Below are positions 24,785 through 34,495 of a DNA stretch of 64,000 nucleotides, in pieces. The translations under genes were made by a program, and so were the position numbers. The stretch is from Blautia_A ammoniilytica (GTDB taxonomy: Bacteria > Bacillota > Clostridia > Lachnospirales > Lachnospiraceae): positions 82,458-146,457 of the forward strand of contig NZ_JAOQJL010000005.1 of the NCBI RefSeq assembly GCF_025566965.1, read 5' to 3'. The notes under the pieces were generated by a model that was not told the origin of the DNA, did no database searches, and was given only the letters and a program-made list of their open reading frames with translations. Numbering within the stretch: position 1 is the first letter of the stretch; each line of letters begins with the position of its first letter.

Positions 24785-25714
24785 CTAATAAATAATCAAC
24801 GCCAGCACCATATATACCAGAATTGACACAATACAGTACAAGGAATTTGTAGTAGATACATATGCACTGCTTTCTTTTTTATTCAGGAATGTCTGCATAC
24901 TGAAAGTAGCTGGTGCAGACATATACAGAATGATGGCCAGATCCATAAGCTGTGAACTTCCTATAAGAAAATGGACAGCAAGAAGAACCCCTGCCATCAT
25001 CACCGCCTGGACGCAAACGCGAAGTACAATTGTCTTTATACATGGTCTGATCAGTTCTCGGGTCAGCTCCATACTGTACCCTACCACAAGAAGGATCATG
25101 GAAGTTACAGAAGTGGTAAGAATATTTTCAACGCTAAGATAAACACCTCCAAAAAAGCTTTCAACAAGCCTTGAAATGATCCCGGTTAATCCGGCTGCAA
25201 TTCCCAAAACGCTGGCTACAAATGCAGGAGTTTTTACTGCACTGAAAAACAGTGCCTTTGCACTAATCTTTCCTCCATTTTCAGTCTGTCCCAGCATTCC
25301 CATATATACACTGAAGCCAAACAGCAGTCCTGCAATATCCAATACAGCAATCTGGGAAAGATGTTCACTGCCGCACAAACTGGTATATAGTGGATAGGCC
25401 ATCATTCCCCCTTCGTATACACAGACCATGTAGGGCAGATATTTTTTATATGGCTCTTCCAATAATGGTTTCAGTAAAAATCCAACCGAAAAAGAAATCA
25501 GCAGCATCACAAACATGATCCCTACCAGCATACCGATTTTTCCTGTATACTCTGCTGTTGCCAGCGCATGGAAAATAGCCACAGGCAGCATAATATTTGT
25601 AACCAGACTTTTTATGTTGTCAATACCGCTTTGTGTTAATACATTCTTCTTTCTGCACCAGATGCCAAGCAGGATCATAACCAGCACAGGCATAATAATT
25701 TCCAGAACCTTCAT
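24785..25714 (-). CDS. AEC family (auxin efflux carrier-like) transporter
   Basis: 309-aa integral membrane carrier with about ten hydrophobic helices in two halves (MPVLVMILLGIWCRKKNVL opening; VGYSMELTRE and MDLAIILYMSAPATFSMQTF in the second half), as in AEC permeases for malate/malonate-like anions. Start at the ATG at 25712-25714, since GGAAGG precedes it and the upstream 21 codons are hydrophilic. It begins 50 bp after the CHR gene pair on the same strand, so it may be co-transcribed. Substrate unknown. Confidence 0.87.
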   Translation of the reverse strand: MKVLEIIMPVLVMILLGIWCRKKNVLTQSGIDNIKSLVTNIMLPVAIFHALATAEYTGKIGMLVGIMFVMLLISFSVGFLLKPLLEEPYKKYLPYMVCVYEGGMMAYPLYTSLCGSEHLSQIAVLDIAGLLFGFSVYMGMLGQTENGGKISAKALFFSAVKTPAFVASVLGIAAGLTGIISRLVESFFGGVYLSVENILTTSVTSMILLVVGYSMELTRELIRPCIKTIVLRVCVQAVMMAGVLLAVHFLIGSSQLMDLAIILYMSAPATFSMQTFLNKKESSAYVSTTNSLYCIVSILVYMVLALIIY

Positions 25715-25763
25715 CTCATACACTTCCTTCCTCATATCCTTCCTTTTGTTTATGGCAGCTTGT

Positions 25764-26333
25764 TCACACACCTGCAATCATAGAAAAAACCACATTTGCT
25801 ACTCCGCACAACACCATGACTAATATAGGATTTACCTTAAACTTCCGTAACAGCACCAATGCGATCCCAAAAAACACCATCATCCGTACACATATATTTT
25901 GTCTTATAAGCTGTATCGTTCCGTTGACAAAAAAAGAAGAAATCAGGATGGTCACTCCCGCTTTCGCAATCATAGCTACAACTGCCGGGCGAAGAGAAGC
26001 CAAGGTTCCCTGAAACACAGATACATTTTGATATTTTGTATAAAGATGTGCCAATAAAGTCACCATCACACAGGATGGAAGAATACAGCCAAGTGTTGCA
26101 ACCACAGCTCCTAGTGGTCCGATAATCTGCATACCTACAAAGGTAGCTGCGTTTACTGCAATCGGGCCAGGTGTCATTTCTGCAATTGTTACCAGATCGG
26201 TAAAGGCATTCATAGATAACCATCCATGCAAATTCACCACCTGTTCCTGTATCAGCGGCATTGCTGCGTATCCACCGCCGAAGCTTAACGCTCCAACCTG
26301 AAGAAAACTAAAAAAAAGCTGAAGATAGATCAT
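25764..26333 (-). CDS. CHR family chromate/sulfate transporter, half-size (second subunit)
   Basis: 189-aa membrane protein with the CHR motif LSFGGGYAAMPLIQEQVV near the N-terminus and MTPGPIAVNAATFVG, then four to five further helices. Half-size CHR proteins act as pairs of opposite topology. Its start overlaps the stop of the preceding CHR gene (ATGA). CHR proteins are linked to chromate or sulfate efflux; here they sit downstream of sulfatases. Confidence 0.9.
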   Translation of the reverse strand: MIYLQLFFSFLQVGALSFGGGYAAMPLIQEQVVNLHGWLSMNAFTDLVTIAEMTPGPIAVNAATFVGMQIIGPLGAVVATLGCILPSCVMVTLLAHLYTKYQNVSVFQGTLASLRPAVVAMIAKAGVTILISSFFVNGTIQLIRQNICVRMMVFFGIALVLLRKFKVNPILVMVLCGVANVVFSMIAGV

Positions 26334-26905
26334 TTTTCTTTTCTCTCCTTTATTACCGTGCGGACAATTCCAAATACGATCGTTGCTAATATAATGAAAA
26401 TAATATTAATGTTAAGGAAGTAACTGCAGCAAAAGCTGACAGCCATGATCAGGATATTTATCCAGTCCTTTGATTTTACAACATTCTTCCCCATGTCATA
26501 CACAACTGACATGATCACTGCACCAACACCTGCAGTCATTCCTTTTAATAATGCAGCAATATAATAATTAGAGCAAAACGCATTATAAAATACCGAAATT
26601 AAGGATAAAATCACCATAGGCGGTATAATGGCCCCCAGAGTTGAGACTAGCACTCCTGGTATGCCTGCAAGCTTGTACCCAACTACGATCGCTCCATTCA
26701 CCGCAATGGCTCCTGGCGAAGACTGTGCGATGGCTACCAGATCCAGCATTTCTTCTTCATCGATCCAATGGTAATGATCCACAAATTTCTCTTTTAGTAA
26801 AGTCACAATCACATAACCGCCGCCAAATGTAAATGTGCTTAAATATAAACAGGCAAAAAACAATTTTCGCAATATATAACCTTTATCTTTTGATTTTTCT
26901 TCCAT
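26330..26905 (-). CDS. CHR family chromate/sulfate transporter, half-size (first subunit)
   Basis: 191-aa membrane protein, partner of the downstream CHR gene: FTFGGGYVIVTLLKEKFVD, then SSPGAIAVNGAIVVGYKLAG. I start at the ATG at 26903-26905 (MEEKSKDKGY), which has AAGGAG 6 nt upstream; the frame is open 27 codons further but without an RBS. It follows the sulfatase/maturase operon after a terminator, so it is probably transcribed from its own promoter in the 27.0 kb gap. Confidence 0.9.
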   Translation of the reverse strand: MEEKSKDKGYILRKLFFACLYLSTFTFGGGYVIVTLLKEKFVDHYHWIDEEEMLDLVAIAQSSPGAIAVNGAIVVGYKLAGIPGVLVSTLGAIIPPMVILSLISVFYNAFCSNYYIAALLKGMTAGVGAVIMSVVYDMGKNVVKSKDWINILIMAVSFCCSYFLNINIIFIILATIVFGIVRTVIKERKEK

Positions 26906-27023
26906 AGTCCACTCCTTTGGCCTGATAAAAAACGTTAATTCATGAATGCTTTCAGCATTTTTCCTGCAAATCATATTGTGCCACATATAAGCATTTTAGT
27001 AAATATAGGTTCTGTTTATTTTA

Positions 27024-27082
27024 TAAAAATTGCGCATCCCACTCCTCTCACCCCTCACCAAAGTAATCAGAATGTGATGCGC
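27024..27082 (-). terminator. Terminator after the sulfatase operon
   Basis: TGCGCATC and GATGCGCA arms (plus weaker inner pairing) are followed on the minus strand by ATTTTTATAAAA. It lies about 85 bp after the maturase stop. Confidence 0.65.
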
Positions 27083-27167
27083 AGCTGTTTAAACTGTGTA
27101 GCAGTTGTTCCTGCAAGCAGGAGATTTATTAAGCACAGAAAAGCTTCTGTTGGTAATCAGGCATCCG

Positions 27168-28274
27168 TCAAAAATCCTGTGCAATTTCAACCATTTTATC
27201 ATAACAAGTATCAAAAAATAAACGATATCCTTCACAGAAATAATTTTCCCAGGTACCATCTGGCAGTTTGTTTCTGTTTCTCTGGCAACCGCCCCTGCAT
27301 AGCTTCAGGTATCTGCAATTTTTACATGTCTGGGAAATTTTCAGAGATTCTTCCTGAAAACGGATTTTTTTCCTGTTTTCATCCATCTCTCCAAAAGTAT
27401 CCGTATTGGCATTTCCAAGACAGTACTCATCCATCATATAGAAATCACATGGGTATACGCTTCCATCTGCTTCGATCACGTACTGAATCCCACAGCAGCC
27501 TCTCTGATCACAGGCCTCCGGTTCATATCCTTTAAGAATACCTATATAATTGTCAAACTGTCTGATATAAATCGATCTGCCTGTATGAATATCTTCACTC
27601 CATTTTTCAAATAAACGGATCAAAAACTTTCCATATTCTGCTGGATCCAGCGAATAATGCATTTTTCCTTTTTCCTGCTGCAATGGATCAATGCATGGTA
27701 TATACTGTTGATAATCAAATCCTTTTTTGCTATAAAAGCTATATATTTCATTCAAATATTGTGCTGTCTGATCATGTACAACTGTAAGAATATTGAAAGG
27801 CACATCATACTGTTTCAACATTTTGCATGTTTCAAGGATTCTGTCAAAAGTTTCTTTTCCATTTTTGGCATGGCGGTAACAATTATGGGTCTTCCATATC
27901 CCATCCAGTGAAATTCCAACAAGAAATCCGCAGTTTTTAAAGAGTCTACACCATTCTTCGTTAATATTTGTCCCATTTGTTTGAAATGCATAAGTAACAG
28001 GAATCTTCTTTTTATTATATTTTTCCACATACTCTGCTACTTTATAATAGAAATCAATTCCTCTTAGTGTTGGCTCTCCGCCCTGAAATGCAATCGCACA
28101 GCCTCCTTCTGCATATGCAAGTGCTTTGCGAATAATATTTCGAGCCGTCTTTTCTTCCATCATCCCATAGGATTTCTGCGTTCTGTTTTTTTGTTCATCA
28201 CAGTAAAAACAGTATTCACATAACATATTGCAGCTTCCAGATGCTGGTTTCATCAAAATGCTGACTGGTGGCAT
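27168..28274 (-). CDS. Anaerobic sulfatase-maturating enzyme (radical SAM, SPASM)
   Basis: 368-aa iron-sulfur enzyme that converts the active-site Cys or Ser of sulfatases to formylglycine. The radical SAM motif is C15-x3-C19-x2-C22 (CNMLCEYCFYC), followed by FQGGEPTLRG. The C-terminal SPASM domain carries its Cys set in CDQRGCCG, YPCDFYMMDEYC and CKNCRYLKLCRGGC, as required for two auxiliary 4Fe-4S clusters. The gene sits 20 bp after the first sulfatase stop and both sulfatases are of the Cys type, so the three act together. Confidence 0.95.
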   Translation of the reverse strand: MPPVSILMKPASGSCNMLCEYCFYCDEQKNRTQKSYGMMEEKTARNIIRKALAYAEGGCAIAFQGGEPTLRGIDFYYKVAEYVEKYNKKKIPVTYAFQTNGTNINEEWCRLFKNCGFLVGISLDGIWKTHNCYRHAKNGKETFDRILETCKMLKQYDVPFNILTVVHDQTAQYLNEIYSFYSKKGFDYQQYIPCIDPLQQEKGKMHYSLDPAEYGKFLIRLFEKWSEDIHTGRSIYIRQFDNYIGILKGYEPEACDQRGCCGIQYVIEADGSVYPCDFYMMDEYCLGNANTDTFGEMDENRKKIRFQEESLKISQTCKNCRYLKLCRGGCQRNRNKLPDGTWENYFCEGYRLFFDTCYDKMVEIAQDF

Positions 28275-28293
28275 TTGTCTATTCCTTTTCCTT

Positions 28294-29778
28294 TTAATAT
28301 TCGTTTATCAAATGCATGGAAAAATCCATATTTTTCATAATTGCACTGTCAAAATTCTTTTTGATCAGCTCATGCTTCAATACCTGATAGGATTCTTTAT
28401 TCCAGAGATTATCAAATTCACATGGATCATTCTCCAGATCGTACAATTCCCCGAATTCCTTCCCATGGTAATTCACTATCTTGTACCTTCCATCAAAATA
28501 CATTGTAGCATAAATATCTTCATGTGTTCCCTTCAGACAGTGATAGAATTCAGAATAAACAGAATCCTTATGATGATCTTTGTCCGCAGTTCCAGTTAAA
28601 ATAGGTACCAGACTCTTTCCTTGCATAAAATACGGCACCTCATAACCTGCAAGTTCCATCAGTGTGGGGGCCAGATCTACCAGTTCCACAAGCGCATTTG
28701 ATTTTACATTCTGAAGGATCCGTGACGGACAGGATATAATCAGGGGCACATGTGTAAGTGCTTCATAAAAATATGCACCCTTCCAATATAAACCATGATC
28801 ACCATTCATCTCGCCATGATCACTCATATAGATCACTACTGTATTTTCTCTTTCTCCGATCTTGTCCAGATAATCCATTAATCGGCCAAATTGATCGTCT
28901 ACAAGCTCTATTTCTGCATAGTAATCGCGGAAATGTTCTCTCTTTTCATAATCTGTCAGCTCCGGAAACGGCTCTGCCTGTCCCTCCTGACCACCAATGT
29001 AAAAATCCCTTTGCTGATGGGGCGGCTTATTTTCCAATTCACCCTCTTTCCAAAGTGGCAGCGGCATGTCTTCTACTTTCAATTTATCTTTGTATTCCTG
29101 TGGTGGGTCCAGCGGTGGATGTGGATCATATGGATTCAGGCTTATCAGCCAGGGTCTGTCCTTGCCTCTGTTCTCTTCAATAAATTCGATTGCTTTTTCC
29201 ACACACCAGGTTGTTTGATGATATTCGGCTGGAACTCCTACTGTCTTCCCGGTAAAATTGGGGTTCGGAGTTGGCGGCCATGTTGCCATGCTTGTATATT
29301 TACCACCATAGATATCTGCCCATTTCAGGCCTTTCTCCTTCAGCCAGTTCTGGTAACAGTTTTCCCCATGCAGCCAGTCATCATTTGGATGCTCACTCCA
29401 CTGCACATATGTATATCCATCGTCAGTTCTGTTCTCCATTCTGCCTTGTGCGGATGTGAGATGTAATTTGCCTGACAAACCACAAACATACCCTTCATCT
29501 GCAAGAAGCTTTGTAACCAGCTTTTCATCCTTTGAATAATTATCATTTCCATTGTAAAAAGCTTTTGTTGTTCTCGGATAACGTCCTGTCAGAAAGCATG
29601 AACGACTTGGTGTACACACCGGTGCCTGTGTATATGCCCTTGTGAATGTAACACCTTCACTGACAAATTTATCAATATTCGGTGTCTTAATATATGGATT
29701 ACCCAGACACCCAATCGTATCCCATCTTTGCTGATCTGTACAAAACCAGACAATATTCAATGGCTTCTCCTGCGCCAT
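28294..29778 (-). CDS. Sulfatase (alkaline-phosphatase superfamily), Cys-type
   Basis: 494-aa sulfate ester hydrolase. The nucleophile motif is C55-TPSR in QAPVCTPSRSCFLTGRYP, the site converted to formylglycine. Metal ligands are visible in CTDQQR and MSDHGEMNGDHG. There is no signal peptide, so it acts in the cytosol on imported substrate. Start at the ATG at 29776-29778 with GGAGG 8 nt upstream. It lies between the second sulfatase and the maturase. The specific sulfated substrate is not evident; no glycosidase lies alongside. Confidence 0.94.
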   Translation of the reverse strand: MAQEKPLNIVWFCTDQQRWDTIGCLGNPYIKTPNIDKFVSEGVTFTRAYTQAPVCTPSRSCFLTGRYPRTTKAFYNGNDNYSKDEKLVTKLLADEGYVCGLSGKLHLTSAQGRMENRTDDGYTYVQWSEHPNDDWLHGENCYQNWLKEKGLKWADIYGGKYTSMATWPPTPNPNFTGKTVGVPAEYHQTTWCVEKAIEFIEENRGKDRPWLISLNPYDPHPPLDPPQEYKDKLKVEDMPLPLWKEGELENKPPHQQRDFYIGGQEGQAEPFPELTDYEKREHFRDYYAEIELVDDQFGRLMDYLDKIGERENTVVIYMSDHGEMNGDHGLYWKGAYFYEALTHVPLIISCPSRILQNVKSNALVELVDLAPTLMELAGYEVPYFMQGKSLVPILTGTADKDHHKDSVYSEFYHCLKGTHEDIYATMYFDGRYKIVNYHGKEFGELYDLENDPCEFDNLWNKESYQVLKHELIKKNFDSAIMKNMDFSMHLINEY

Positions 29779-29829
29779 AGTATCATCCTCCCAGTTCATA
29801 AAATAGTAAATTATTAAAAAGTCCTTGTT

Positions 29830-31299
29830 CTAATTCATATTCAGCCCTATACGATCATACAATTCCTGTGGTGCTTCATTTTCTTCCAAAAGCCCTTTCA
29901 TAGCCTGTATCATTTTATCTTCTACTACTGTATCCATAATAGATGTATCCTGATCTGGATCATCCTTCAGATCAAACAACAGGTCACCGTATTTCATGTG
30001 CTCTTCATACTGATAACACGAATTATTGGGAGACGTTGCACCTGATGCCGGAATCTTCATAACCGGTATTCCCTTTGTAAACCCAAAATCTTTCACCATT
30101 TCAACATCCGTATTCTGCAGTTCCTCTACAGAAAATGGTTCAAACATATGCAATGGCACAATTGTATAATTATTTAGACTGTTATTCTCTTTGCGTCCTG
30201 CACGCATATATACATATCTTCCATCTGTAATATTGACATGCTTTCCAAAATAGCCAAACAAAATGTAATCATGAATTGACTTTTCATCTTTTAAAACGGG
30301 GAAAAGTGACTTACCTTTCATATCAGGTGTTGGCTTAATTCCAAAATAATCCAGGATCGTTGGTGCAATATCAATTGTCTGACAAAGCTGTGAACGTCTT
30401 TCTCCAGCACAACCAATGGCAGGATTCCAGATAAAGAATGGTGTATGGACAATCTGGTCATAATTAGGCATATAATTTTTTCCAAAAAAGCCATGTTCCC
30501 CAAGCATATATCCATGATCCGTATTTACGATCAACATGGTATCTTTCCACATATCATGCTCATCCATAAAATCCAGAATTTTACCAAAATGCTCATCTAT
30601 CATAGAAAGGACTGCCCGATAGTTGGTTCTTGCTTCGCTTACTTCTTCTGAACCTTCATTTACCTCTCCATAGAAAGGCCAGTCAAAGGGCTGTTCTTTA
30701 TCTGTATACATCTTTTTGTACTTATCCGGCACGAAATACGGTTCGTGGGGATCAAAATATTCAATATGTAAATACCAGTTATCTTCCTGATAATTGCTTT
30801 CGAGAAATTCAAGTCCTGCCTGACACGTTTTCACATGCGGATGGTTTTCTCCTTGCATATATTTTCTGTTTATTTCATCCTGGCGATGAAGATCTATATT
30901 TTCTTTAAACCCTTTTACTTCTCCCTTCCAGAAATCACCTTCCTGGCCTCTTATCATCTCACATGATGCAAACTTGGTATGATAAGTGCTTCCGCCTTCC
31001 TGCCAATAATGTGCATGATCCGTCACGCAATGAGTATATATTCCGTTTTTTCCCAGTATGGACGCAATAGAATCGTCAAAAGGTTCCAACGGTCCCCAAC
31101 ATCTATGTAAAAAATTGTATCTTCCTGTGTGAAGTTCTCTCCGTGCAGGAATGCAGGGAAGACTTCCAACATAAAAATTATCAAATGTAACTGTTTTTTT
31201 CGCCAGTCGGCGAAAATTCGGCATGATCGACAGATTATCTCCATAATTCGGAAGGTATTTTCTGTTCAGAGAATCATACATAACAGTAATTGCCCTCAT
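29830..31299 (-). CDS. Sulfatase (alkaline-phosphatase superfamily), Cys-type
   Basis: 489-aa sulfatase with the nucleophile motif C49-IPAR in GSLPCIPARRELHTGRYNF and metal residues in VMYDSLNR and NTDHGYMLGEHG. No export signal, so cytosolic. It is only distantly similar to the neighbouring sulfatase, which suggests different positions or substrates. It starts 12 bp after the ABC ATPase gene in the importer-sulfatase operon. Confidence 0.94.
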   Translation of the reverse strand: MRAITVMYDSLNRKYLPNYGDNLSIMPNFRRLAKKTVTFDNFYVGSLPCIPARRELHTGRYNFLHRCWGPLEPFDDSIASILGKNGIYTHCVTDHAHYWQEGGSTYHTKFASCEMIRGQEGDFWKGEVKGFKENIDLHRQDEINRKYMQGENHPHVKTCQAGLEFLESNYQEDNWYLHIEYFDPHEPYFVPDKYKKMYTDKEQPFDWPFYGEVNEGSEEVSEARTNYRAVLSMIDEHFGKILDFMDEHDMWKDTMLIVNTDHGYMLGEHGFFGKNYMPNYDQIVHTPFFIWNPAIGCAGERRSQLCQTIDIAPTILDYFGIKPTPDMKGKSLFPVLKDEKSIHDYILFGYFGKHVNITDGRYVYMRAGRKENNSLNNYTIVPLHMFEPFSVEELQNTDVEMVKDFGFTKGIPVMKIPASGATSPNNSCYQYEEHMKYGDLLFDLKDDPDQDTSIMDTVVEDKMIQAMKGLLEENEAPQELYDRIGLNMN

Positions 31300-31311
31300 A
31301 GGTTCACCTCT

Positions 31312-32058
31312 CTACCACCATTTAATTAATTCAGTAACTTCATTTCTAAGTTTAACAAACTCCGGTGCTGCAATATCTCTGGGCCTTGGAAGTTCATTTA
31401 TCAGTGTTTTCTTTACTGTAGTCGGTTTGTTAGTAAGAACCATGATCTTATTTCCTAAATAAACCGCCTCTTCAATATTATGGGTAATAAACAAAACCGT
31501 CGTCCCTGTCATCTGCCACAGTTTTACCAGTTCATCTTCCAGTTTAAACCGAAGCTCAATATCCAGCTGTCCATATGGTTCATCCATCAAAAGAAGTTCC
31601 GGTTCTGTTGCAAATGCCCTTGCAATACTTACTCTTTGAAGCATACTTGCAGAAAGCTGTTTCGGATAATATTTTCTGTATTTTGAAAGGCCTACGATTT
31701 CCAGATATTTGTCTACCTGTTCCTTTTTTCTTGCTTCAGGGATTTTCTTTATATCAAGACCAAAGCGCACATTTTCTTCTACAGTAAGCCATGGCATAGT
31801 GGAATCTCCCTGAAAGATATATGCAATATTCTGCTTTTTTGGATCTACCTGTTCTCCATTTAGAAGAATTTCTCCATCAGTGATATCATAGATCTTTGTA
31901 AGACTGTTCAGGAATGTTGTTTTTCCACAGCCGGTAGGACCAACTACACACAAAAGATCTCCGTCCTCAACATCAAACGACATATCATTTAATACAAGCA
32001 GGTCTCCAAATTTCTTTGTCAGATGATTTACTTTTACTTTCGTCTTTTTTTCACTCAT
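31312..32058 (-). CDS. NitT/TauT-type ABC importer ATPase (second)
   Basis: 248-aa ATPase: Walker A GPTGCGKTT, Q-loop FQGDSTMPW, a degenerate signature LSASMLQRVSIARA (SASM in place of SGGM), and Walker B LLLMDEPYGQLD. The altered signature next to a canonical sister ATPase implies an asymmetric ATPase pair with one weakened site. It is 14 bp after the first ATPase gene. With two permeases and one binding protein it forms the importer. Confidence 0.93.
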   Translation of the reverse strand: MSEKKTKVKVNHLTKKFGDLLVLNDMSFDVEDGDLLCVVGPTGCGKTTFLNSLTKIYDITDGEILLNGEQVDPKKQNIAYIFQGDSTMPWLTVEENVRFGLDIKKIPEARKKEQVDKYLEIVGLSKYRKYYPKQLSASMLQRVSIARAFATEPELLLMDEPYGQLDIELRFKLEDELVKLWQMTGTTVLFITHNIEEAVYLGNKIMVLTNKPTTVKKTLINELPRPRDIAAPEFVKLRNEVTELIKWW

Positions 32059-32072
32059 TGGATACCATCTCC

Positions 32073-32855
32073 CTATAATGTGCTGTCCAGAATGCTGGTA
32101 ATCTCTTTGCGGAGAGCCAGGAATTCCGGGGAAACCAGATTTCTCGGTCTTGGCAGATCAATCTTATATTCTCTTTTAACAGTCGCTGGGCAATTTGTAA
32201 GCACCAGGATTCTATCTGCCAGGTAAAGAGCTTCCTCAATATTGTTTGTAACAAAAATAACGGTTCGTTTTTCAGCTTCCCAAATTCTCTGCAGTTCCTC
32301 CTGCATAAGATATCTTGTCTGCGCATCCAGTGCTCCGAATGGCTCATCCATAAGCATTAGCTTTGGTTCATTACAATAAGCACGGGCAATACCTACTCGC
32401 TGCCGCATACCTCCTGACAACTGTACCGGGAAAGACTTTTCAAATCCGCTCAGCCCCACAAGATCAATATATTTCTGTGCACGTTTCTGTCTCTCTGCTT
32501 TTGGAACTCCTGCCATTTTCAATCCATATTCTACATTTCCCATTGTGGTCATCCAGGGAAATAATGCAGTTGACTGAAACACAACTCCCCTGGAGGAATC
32601 TGGCTTGGTAATTTCTTTTCCCATAAATTTCATACTGCCAGCTGTTGCTTTTTCAAATCCTGCAATCATATTAATGATTGTCGTCTTGCCACACTGTCCA
32701 GGTCCAAAAAGAACCAGAAACTCGTTTTCTCTTGCTTCTAAATCTAAATTTTGAACTACCGGATGTTCGCCCTCCGGAGTAATAAAAGTTTTGCTCACAT
32801 TTTTACATTCTACAATATTATTGTGATTTATTTTCCGCTCTTGTTCCATCGGCAT
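32073..32855 (-). CDS. NitT/TauT-type ABC importer ATPase (first)
   Basis: 260-aa ATPase of the SsuB/TauB group: Walker A GPGQCGKTT (Gln-Cys variation within the P-loop), Q-loop FQSTALFPW, signature LSGGMRQRVGIARA and Walker B LMLMDEPFGALD. The ATG at 32853-32855 has GGAGG 7 nt upstream and lies 28 bp inside the permease gene, giving tight coupling. It pairs with the downstream ATPase. Confidence 0.94.
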   Translation of the reverse strand: MPMEQERKINHNNIVECKNVSKTFITPEGEHPVVQNLDLEARENEFLVLFGPGQCGKTTIINMIAGFEKATAGSMKFMGKEITKPDSSRGVVFQSTALFPWMTTMGNVEYGLKMAGVPKAERQKRAQKYIDLVGLSGFEKSFPVQLSGGMRQRVGIARAYCNEPKLMLMDEPFGALDAQTRYLMQEELQRIWEAEKRTVIFVTNNIEEALYLADRILVLTNCPATVKREYKIDLPRPRNLVSPEFLALRKEITSILDSTL

Positions 32856-33619
32856 AATACATCCTCCGCCCTTCGCATTATAATCGCCAGAATATAACCA
32901 ACAACACCGATCATCACGATTCCAGAAAGAATCTGTATCATATCATTGTTATTCATTCCGGCTACGATCATCCATCCAAGTCCTTCTGAAGACCTTACCA
33001 TCTCGGCAGCTAGTACAGTTGCCCAGCTGCTTGAAATAGCAACTTGTAATCCTGCAAAAATATTTGGCACTGAAGCAGGAAGCACGATGGTAGTAAAGAT
33101 TTTACGTTCACTTGCGCCAAGCATTCTTGCTGCATTGACAATTTCCGGATCAACACTTCTGGCTCCAGCCATAGAGTTCAACGTTGTATTAGAAAATGAT
33201 GCCAGAAAAATCAAAAAGATTTTTGCATCTTCGCCAAGTCCAAACCAAATAATAGAAATCGGGATCCATGCAATCGGAGGGATCGGACGGATAATTCTGA
33301 ATAATGGATTAAAAATCGCTTCTGCAATCCGATACCATCCCATTAAAAGACCAAGCACCACACCAACTAACGAACCAATTATAAATCCAATCATTACTCG
33401 TAACAGACTATATCCTGCATGTGCCAGAATACTATGGCGTCCAACTTTTCCCACAATACCTGTGCCTACAGCCTTCAATACATCAAAAGGTCCAGGAATG
33501 AGTAATCCAAGCTGTGTAGCCTGTGTCCCCCAGTACCATAAAATGATAAATGCTCCTATGGATACCACTGCACAGACAGCACCTATTGATTTTTCAGATA
33601 GTTTTTTTCCATTTGTCAT
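32828..33619 (-). CDS. NitT/TauT-type ABC importer permease (second)
   Basis: 263-aa inner-membrane permease with about six helices and the ATPase-docking loop around ARMLGASERKIFTTIVLPAS, typical of SsuC/TauC. It overlaps the upstream permease stop by four bases (ATGA). It differs clearly in sequence from its partner, so the channel is a heterodimer rather than the usual homodimer. Confidence 0.94.
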   Translation of the reverse strand: MTNGKKLSEKSIGAVCAVVSIGAFIILWYWGTQATQLGLLIPGPFDVLKAVGTGIVGKVGRHSILAHAGYSLLRVMIGFIIGSLVGVVLGLLMGWYRIAEAIFNPLFRIIRPIPPIAWIPISIIWFGLGEDAKIFLIFLASFSNTTLNSMAGARSVDPEIVNAARMLGASERKIFTTIVLPASVPNIFAGLQVAISSSWATVLAAEMVRSSEGLGWMIVAGMNNNDMIQILSGIVMIGVVGYILAIIMRRAEDVLCRWNKSGK

Positions 33620-34401
33620 TTTGCATTCATTCCTTTCGCAACATGAATTTCCACCAGATGAAGCAACGCATCAAATATTGCTCCTACTGCGCCAATAGCC
33701 AGCATTCCAACAATGATGATATCCGGTCTGGAAATTGCCCTTGCCTGCTGGATCATATAACCAAGTCCTTTTGTGGATGCAAGGAGTTCAGCTGCAACCA
33801 ACGCTGTCCAGGATGTTCCCAGAGCTACTCGAAGTCCTGTAAAAATCATTGGAAGTGCGGTCGGTATTGCGATTTTAAAAAGCTTCTGACTGTCTGATGC
33901 TCCAAAAACATCCCCCACCCACAAGTGTGTTTCTTTTGTCTGACGTATTCCTGTGTAGCTGTTTACAATACAGGCAATCAACGCACCCAGAAAGATAACT
34001 AATGCTTTTGATGTAATTCCAATACCAAACAGCAAAATAAACATTGGAATCCATGCAAGTCCGGGAATCGGACGAACCAGGTCAAACAATGGTCTTACAA
34101 ATCTGTCTACCCATTTATTCCATGCCATTGCTATACCAAGCGGTACCCCTACGAGTGCGCCCAATGCATATCCTAACAAGGCAACTTTAATACTGGACCA
34201 CAGATGTGCCTGCAAGGTTGCTCCATCAGGAGCTTTCGTATGCAGCTTATCTAAGAACGTATTGAAAACTTTTACCGGTCCCGGAAATACTGTTTCTGAT
34301 TTCATATGAAATACATTGATACACAGAAACCAGATTAGAATTACTGTACAAACTGAGACAACGGAAATGCAAAAATATTTCATTTTATTCTTTTGTTTCA
34401 T
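33616..34401 (-). CDS. NitT/TauT-type ABC importer permease (first)
   Basis: 261-aa permease with six predicted helices and the docking loop GDVFGASDSQKLFKIAIPTA. The ATG has GGAGGG 5 nt upstream. It follows the binding-protein gene after a long perfect hairpin that probably trims or stabilises the upstream message. It forms a heterodimer with the next permease. Confidence 0.94.
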   Translation of the reverse strand: MKQKNKMKYFCISVVSVCTVILIWFLCINVFHMKSETVFPGPVKVFNTFLDKLHTKAPDGATLQAHLWSSIKVALLGYALGALVGVPLGIAMAWNKWVDRFVRPLFDLVRPIPGLAWIPMFILLFGIGITSKALVIFLGALIACIVNSYTGIRQTKETHLWVGDVFGASDSQKLFKIAIPTALPMIFTGLRVALGTSWTALVAAELLASTKGLGYMIQQARAISRPDIIIVGMLAIGAVGAIFDALLHLVEIHVAKGMNAK

Positions 34402-34424
34402 TTTTACCCTCCATATTTTCTCTT

Positions 34425-34484
34425 AAATCACTTGTGGGACTGATTTTCAATTCTATTGAATTAAAATCGTCCCACAAGTGATTT
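34425..34484 (-). repeat. Long perfect hairpin between binding-protein and permease genes
   Basis: A 16-bp stem AAATCACTTGTGGGAC / GTCCCACAAGTGATTT with further GATTTT/AAAATC pairing and an AATTC/GAATT loop stem. There is no T-run on the minus strand, so it is more likely an mRNA-stabilising or processing hairpin than a terminator. Confidence 0.8.
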
Positions 34485-34495
34485 TTCATTTCCTA

